NCBI GenBank assembly: GCA_963708575.1
Contig: CAVPTB010000007.1
Location: 1,798,001-1,862,000 of the forward strand
Source of the DNA: DASVWZ01 sp963708575
Lineage (GTDB): Bacteria > Acidobacteriota > Terriglobia > Terriglobales > Acidobacteriaceae
Length of the DNA stretch: 64,000 nt
Reading direction: 5' to 3'
The notes below the pieces were generated by a model that worked only from the letters and a program-made list of their open reading frames with translations, was not told the DNA's origin and did no database searches. Shown here one piece after another: positions 62,850 to 64,000 of the stretch. A program made the position numbers and the translations under genes. How positions within the stretch are numbered: position 1 is the first letter of the stretch; each line of letters starts with the position of its first letter.

Positions 62850-63899
62850 ATGAGAATTTGCGGAGTCGCAAGCGCGTTTCCGAAGAATTATTACAGCCAG
62901 ACGGTCATTCGCGACGCCCTGAAGCGCCGATGGGCCGATAAGCTGGCGAATCCCCAAGTGCTCGACCGCCTGCATGCCAGCGTCGGGGTCGAAGGGCGGC
63001 ATTTGACTTTACCCATCACCAAGTACGAGGATCTCGCGACTTGGGGCCAGGCCAACGATGTCTGGATCGAAACCGCGCAGACGCTGGGCCAGCAGGCTCT
63101 TTGCCGCGCCCTGAATGAAGCCGGTGTCGCTGCTGGCGAACTAGGCGCTCTATTCTTCGTTTCCGTTACCGGCATTGCCAGCCCTTCGATTGAAGCCCGC
63201 CTCATCAATCGCATGGAACTCTCTCCGAACCTCAAACGCATTCCGATTTTCGGCCTGGGATGTGTAGCCGGAGCCGCCGGAATCGCACGCGCCGCTGACT
63301 ATGTTCGTGCCTTCCCCGGCCAGGCGGCTGCATTACTTTCCGTCGAACTTTGTTCGCTGACCTGGCGCGAAGATGATCTCTCCACCGCCAACCTTATCTC
63401 TACTGGCTTGTTTGGTGACGGAGCTGCCGCAGTCATTTTGGCGGGAGCTGATCGTCCCGCCGTTGGCCCACGCGTTCTGGACACTCGCTCCGTTTTTTAT
63501 CCAGATACCGAAGACGTTATGGGCTGGGCCATCTCCGAAAAAGGCTTCCGTATCGTGCTCTCTCGCAGCGTACCCGATATGGTTCATCAACATCTTGCTT
63601 CGGACATCGATCTCTTCCTCCGCGACCATGGACTGGCAAGAAAAGATATTGGTGCCTGGGTCATGCACACGGGCGGACCGAAAGTTCTTCAAGCTTGCGA
63701 ACAGGCTCTGGAACTGCCCTCCCACGCGCTCGCAGCATCCTGGCAGTCTCTGGCGAAACTCGGGAATCTTTCCTCGGCTTCCGTTCTGACTGTGCTCCAG
63801 GAATTTATGACCGCACGACGTCCGGAGCCGGGTACGCTGAGTATCCTCGCCGCCATGGGACCAGGGTTCTGCTCCGAACTCGTCCTGCTCGAGTGGTAG
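62850..63899 (+). CDS. Type III polyketide synthase (chalcone/stilbene-synthase fold)
   Basis: A 349-residue thiolase-fold enzyme. The catalytic Cys is in FGLGCVAGAAGIARA, the His in VMHTGGPKVLQACE, and the Asn in LGNLSSASVL. These residues make it a type III PKS of the bacterial alkylresorcinol/pyrone group and not a FabH. It extends an acyl-CoA with malonyl-CoA. Its stop is seven bases from the next gene, a flavoprotein, so the two form an operon that would continue past the window. Confidence 0.92.
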   Translation: MRICGVASAFPKNYYSQTVIRDALKRRWADKLANPQVLDRLHASVGVEGRHLTLPITKYEDLATWGQANDVWIETAQTLGQQALCRALNEAGVAAGELGALFFVSVTGIASPSIEARLINRMELSPNLKRIPIFGLGCVAGAAGIARAADYVRAFPGQAAALLSVELCSLTWREDDLSTANLISTGLFGDGAAAVILAGADRPAVGPRVLDTRSVFYPDTEDVMGWAISEKGFRIVLSRSVPDMVHQHLASDIDLFLRDHGLARKDIGAWVMHTGGPKVLQACEQALELPSHALAASWQSLAKLGNLSSASVLTVLQEFMTARRPEPGTLSILAAMGPGFCSELVLLEW

Positions 63900-63906
63900 C
63901 CCCGCA

Positions 63907-64000
63907 ATGAGTCTTAGTGACTGGGATGTCGATGTCTTCGTGGTAGGCGGTGGGCCGGCTGGTCTGGCGGCGGCAATTGCCGCGCGCCAACGTGGCTTCT
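63907..64000 (+). CDS. FAD-dependent oxidoreductase, N-terminal fragment (runs off window)
   Basis: The first 31 residues have DVDVFVVGGGPAGLAAAIAA, the GxGxxG dinucleotide loop of flavoproteins of the geranylgeranyl-reductase / halogenase type. The ATG at 63907 is seven bases after the polyketide-synthase stop. Such a flavoprotein often modifies the polyketide product in type III PKS clusters. Confidence 0.8.
   Translation, partial: MSLSDWDVDVFVVGGGPAGLAAAIAARQRGF

Noticed and set aside
1..64000. CRISPR arrays, rRNA, prophage or conjugative genes
   Set aside because: No regularly spaced repeats, rRNA sequence, phage structural genes or relaxase were seen.

Overview
The window looks like a chromosomal segment of an Acidobacteriota bacterium (Terriglobia / Koribacter-like). 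The clues are seven-fold tandem YG/FEL-type repeat proteins of the GloVer kind, many secreted proteins of families seen mainly in that phylum, a class-I SAM methyltransferase and group-II decarboxylase of acidobacterial style, and moderately GC-rich DNA with many dispersed palindromes. This assignment rests on remembered family resemblance, not on a search.

Layout. 1-5.1 kb: end of a NIPSNAP-like gene, two secreted proteins, a repeat-rich stretch, a 59-residue zinc-ribbon protein and a secreted protein. 5.2-8.6 kb (minus strand): glycosyltransferase (frameshifted), two tandem 6-pyruvoyl-tetrahydropterin synthase homologues, folE and a short-chain dehydrogenase, which together resemble a tetrahydrobiopterin-type pathway. 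8.6-15.4 kb: thioredoxin-like lipoprotein, RNA-binding and receiver-like proteins, cold-shock protein, tRNA-Gln, isochorismatase-like hydrolase, polynucleotide-kinase-like protein, PPOX protein, and a TetR regulator overlapping a CPBP protease. 15.5-16.3 kb: a dead REP-associated transposase between two REP-like hairpins. 17.7-21.4 kb: gap-pgk-macro domain-tpiA. 21.8-25.1 kb: kaiC-kaiB-histidine kinase. 25.5-33 kb: aldose epimerase, tRNA-Leu, a broken GloVer gene, secG, MBL-fold hydrolase, methyltransferase, PLP decarboxylase. 34.4-40 kb: two Tat-exported and several cytoplasmic sugar-metabolism proteins plus an MFS transporter. 40-53 kb: pyrG, kdsA, channel, kdsD, PIN protein, proS, PBP1A, TPR protein, kdsC. 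53-64 kb: Lhr helicase, a candidate structured RNA, an FHA/GAF/sigma-54 activator, a CPA2 antiporter with a degenerate EIIA domain, a DUF4397-like lipoprotein, and a type III polyketide synthase followed by a flavoprotein that runs off the window.

Functional links. The glycolytic genes form one operon. kdsA, kdsD and kdsC supply KDO for lipid A and lie within 11 kb of each other beside pyrG, whose CTP is needed to activate KDO. The oxidoreductase/isomerase/MFS group probably handles an unusual sugar or polyol.

Caution. Between 8 and 31 kb, several genes (glycosyltransferase, transposase, kaiC, GloVer, secG, methyltransferase) break at single positions, and nearly all are restored by removing one base. 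This points either to real decay or to a systematic +1 error in this part of the assembly, so products in this stretch should be read with that in mind.
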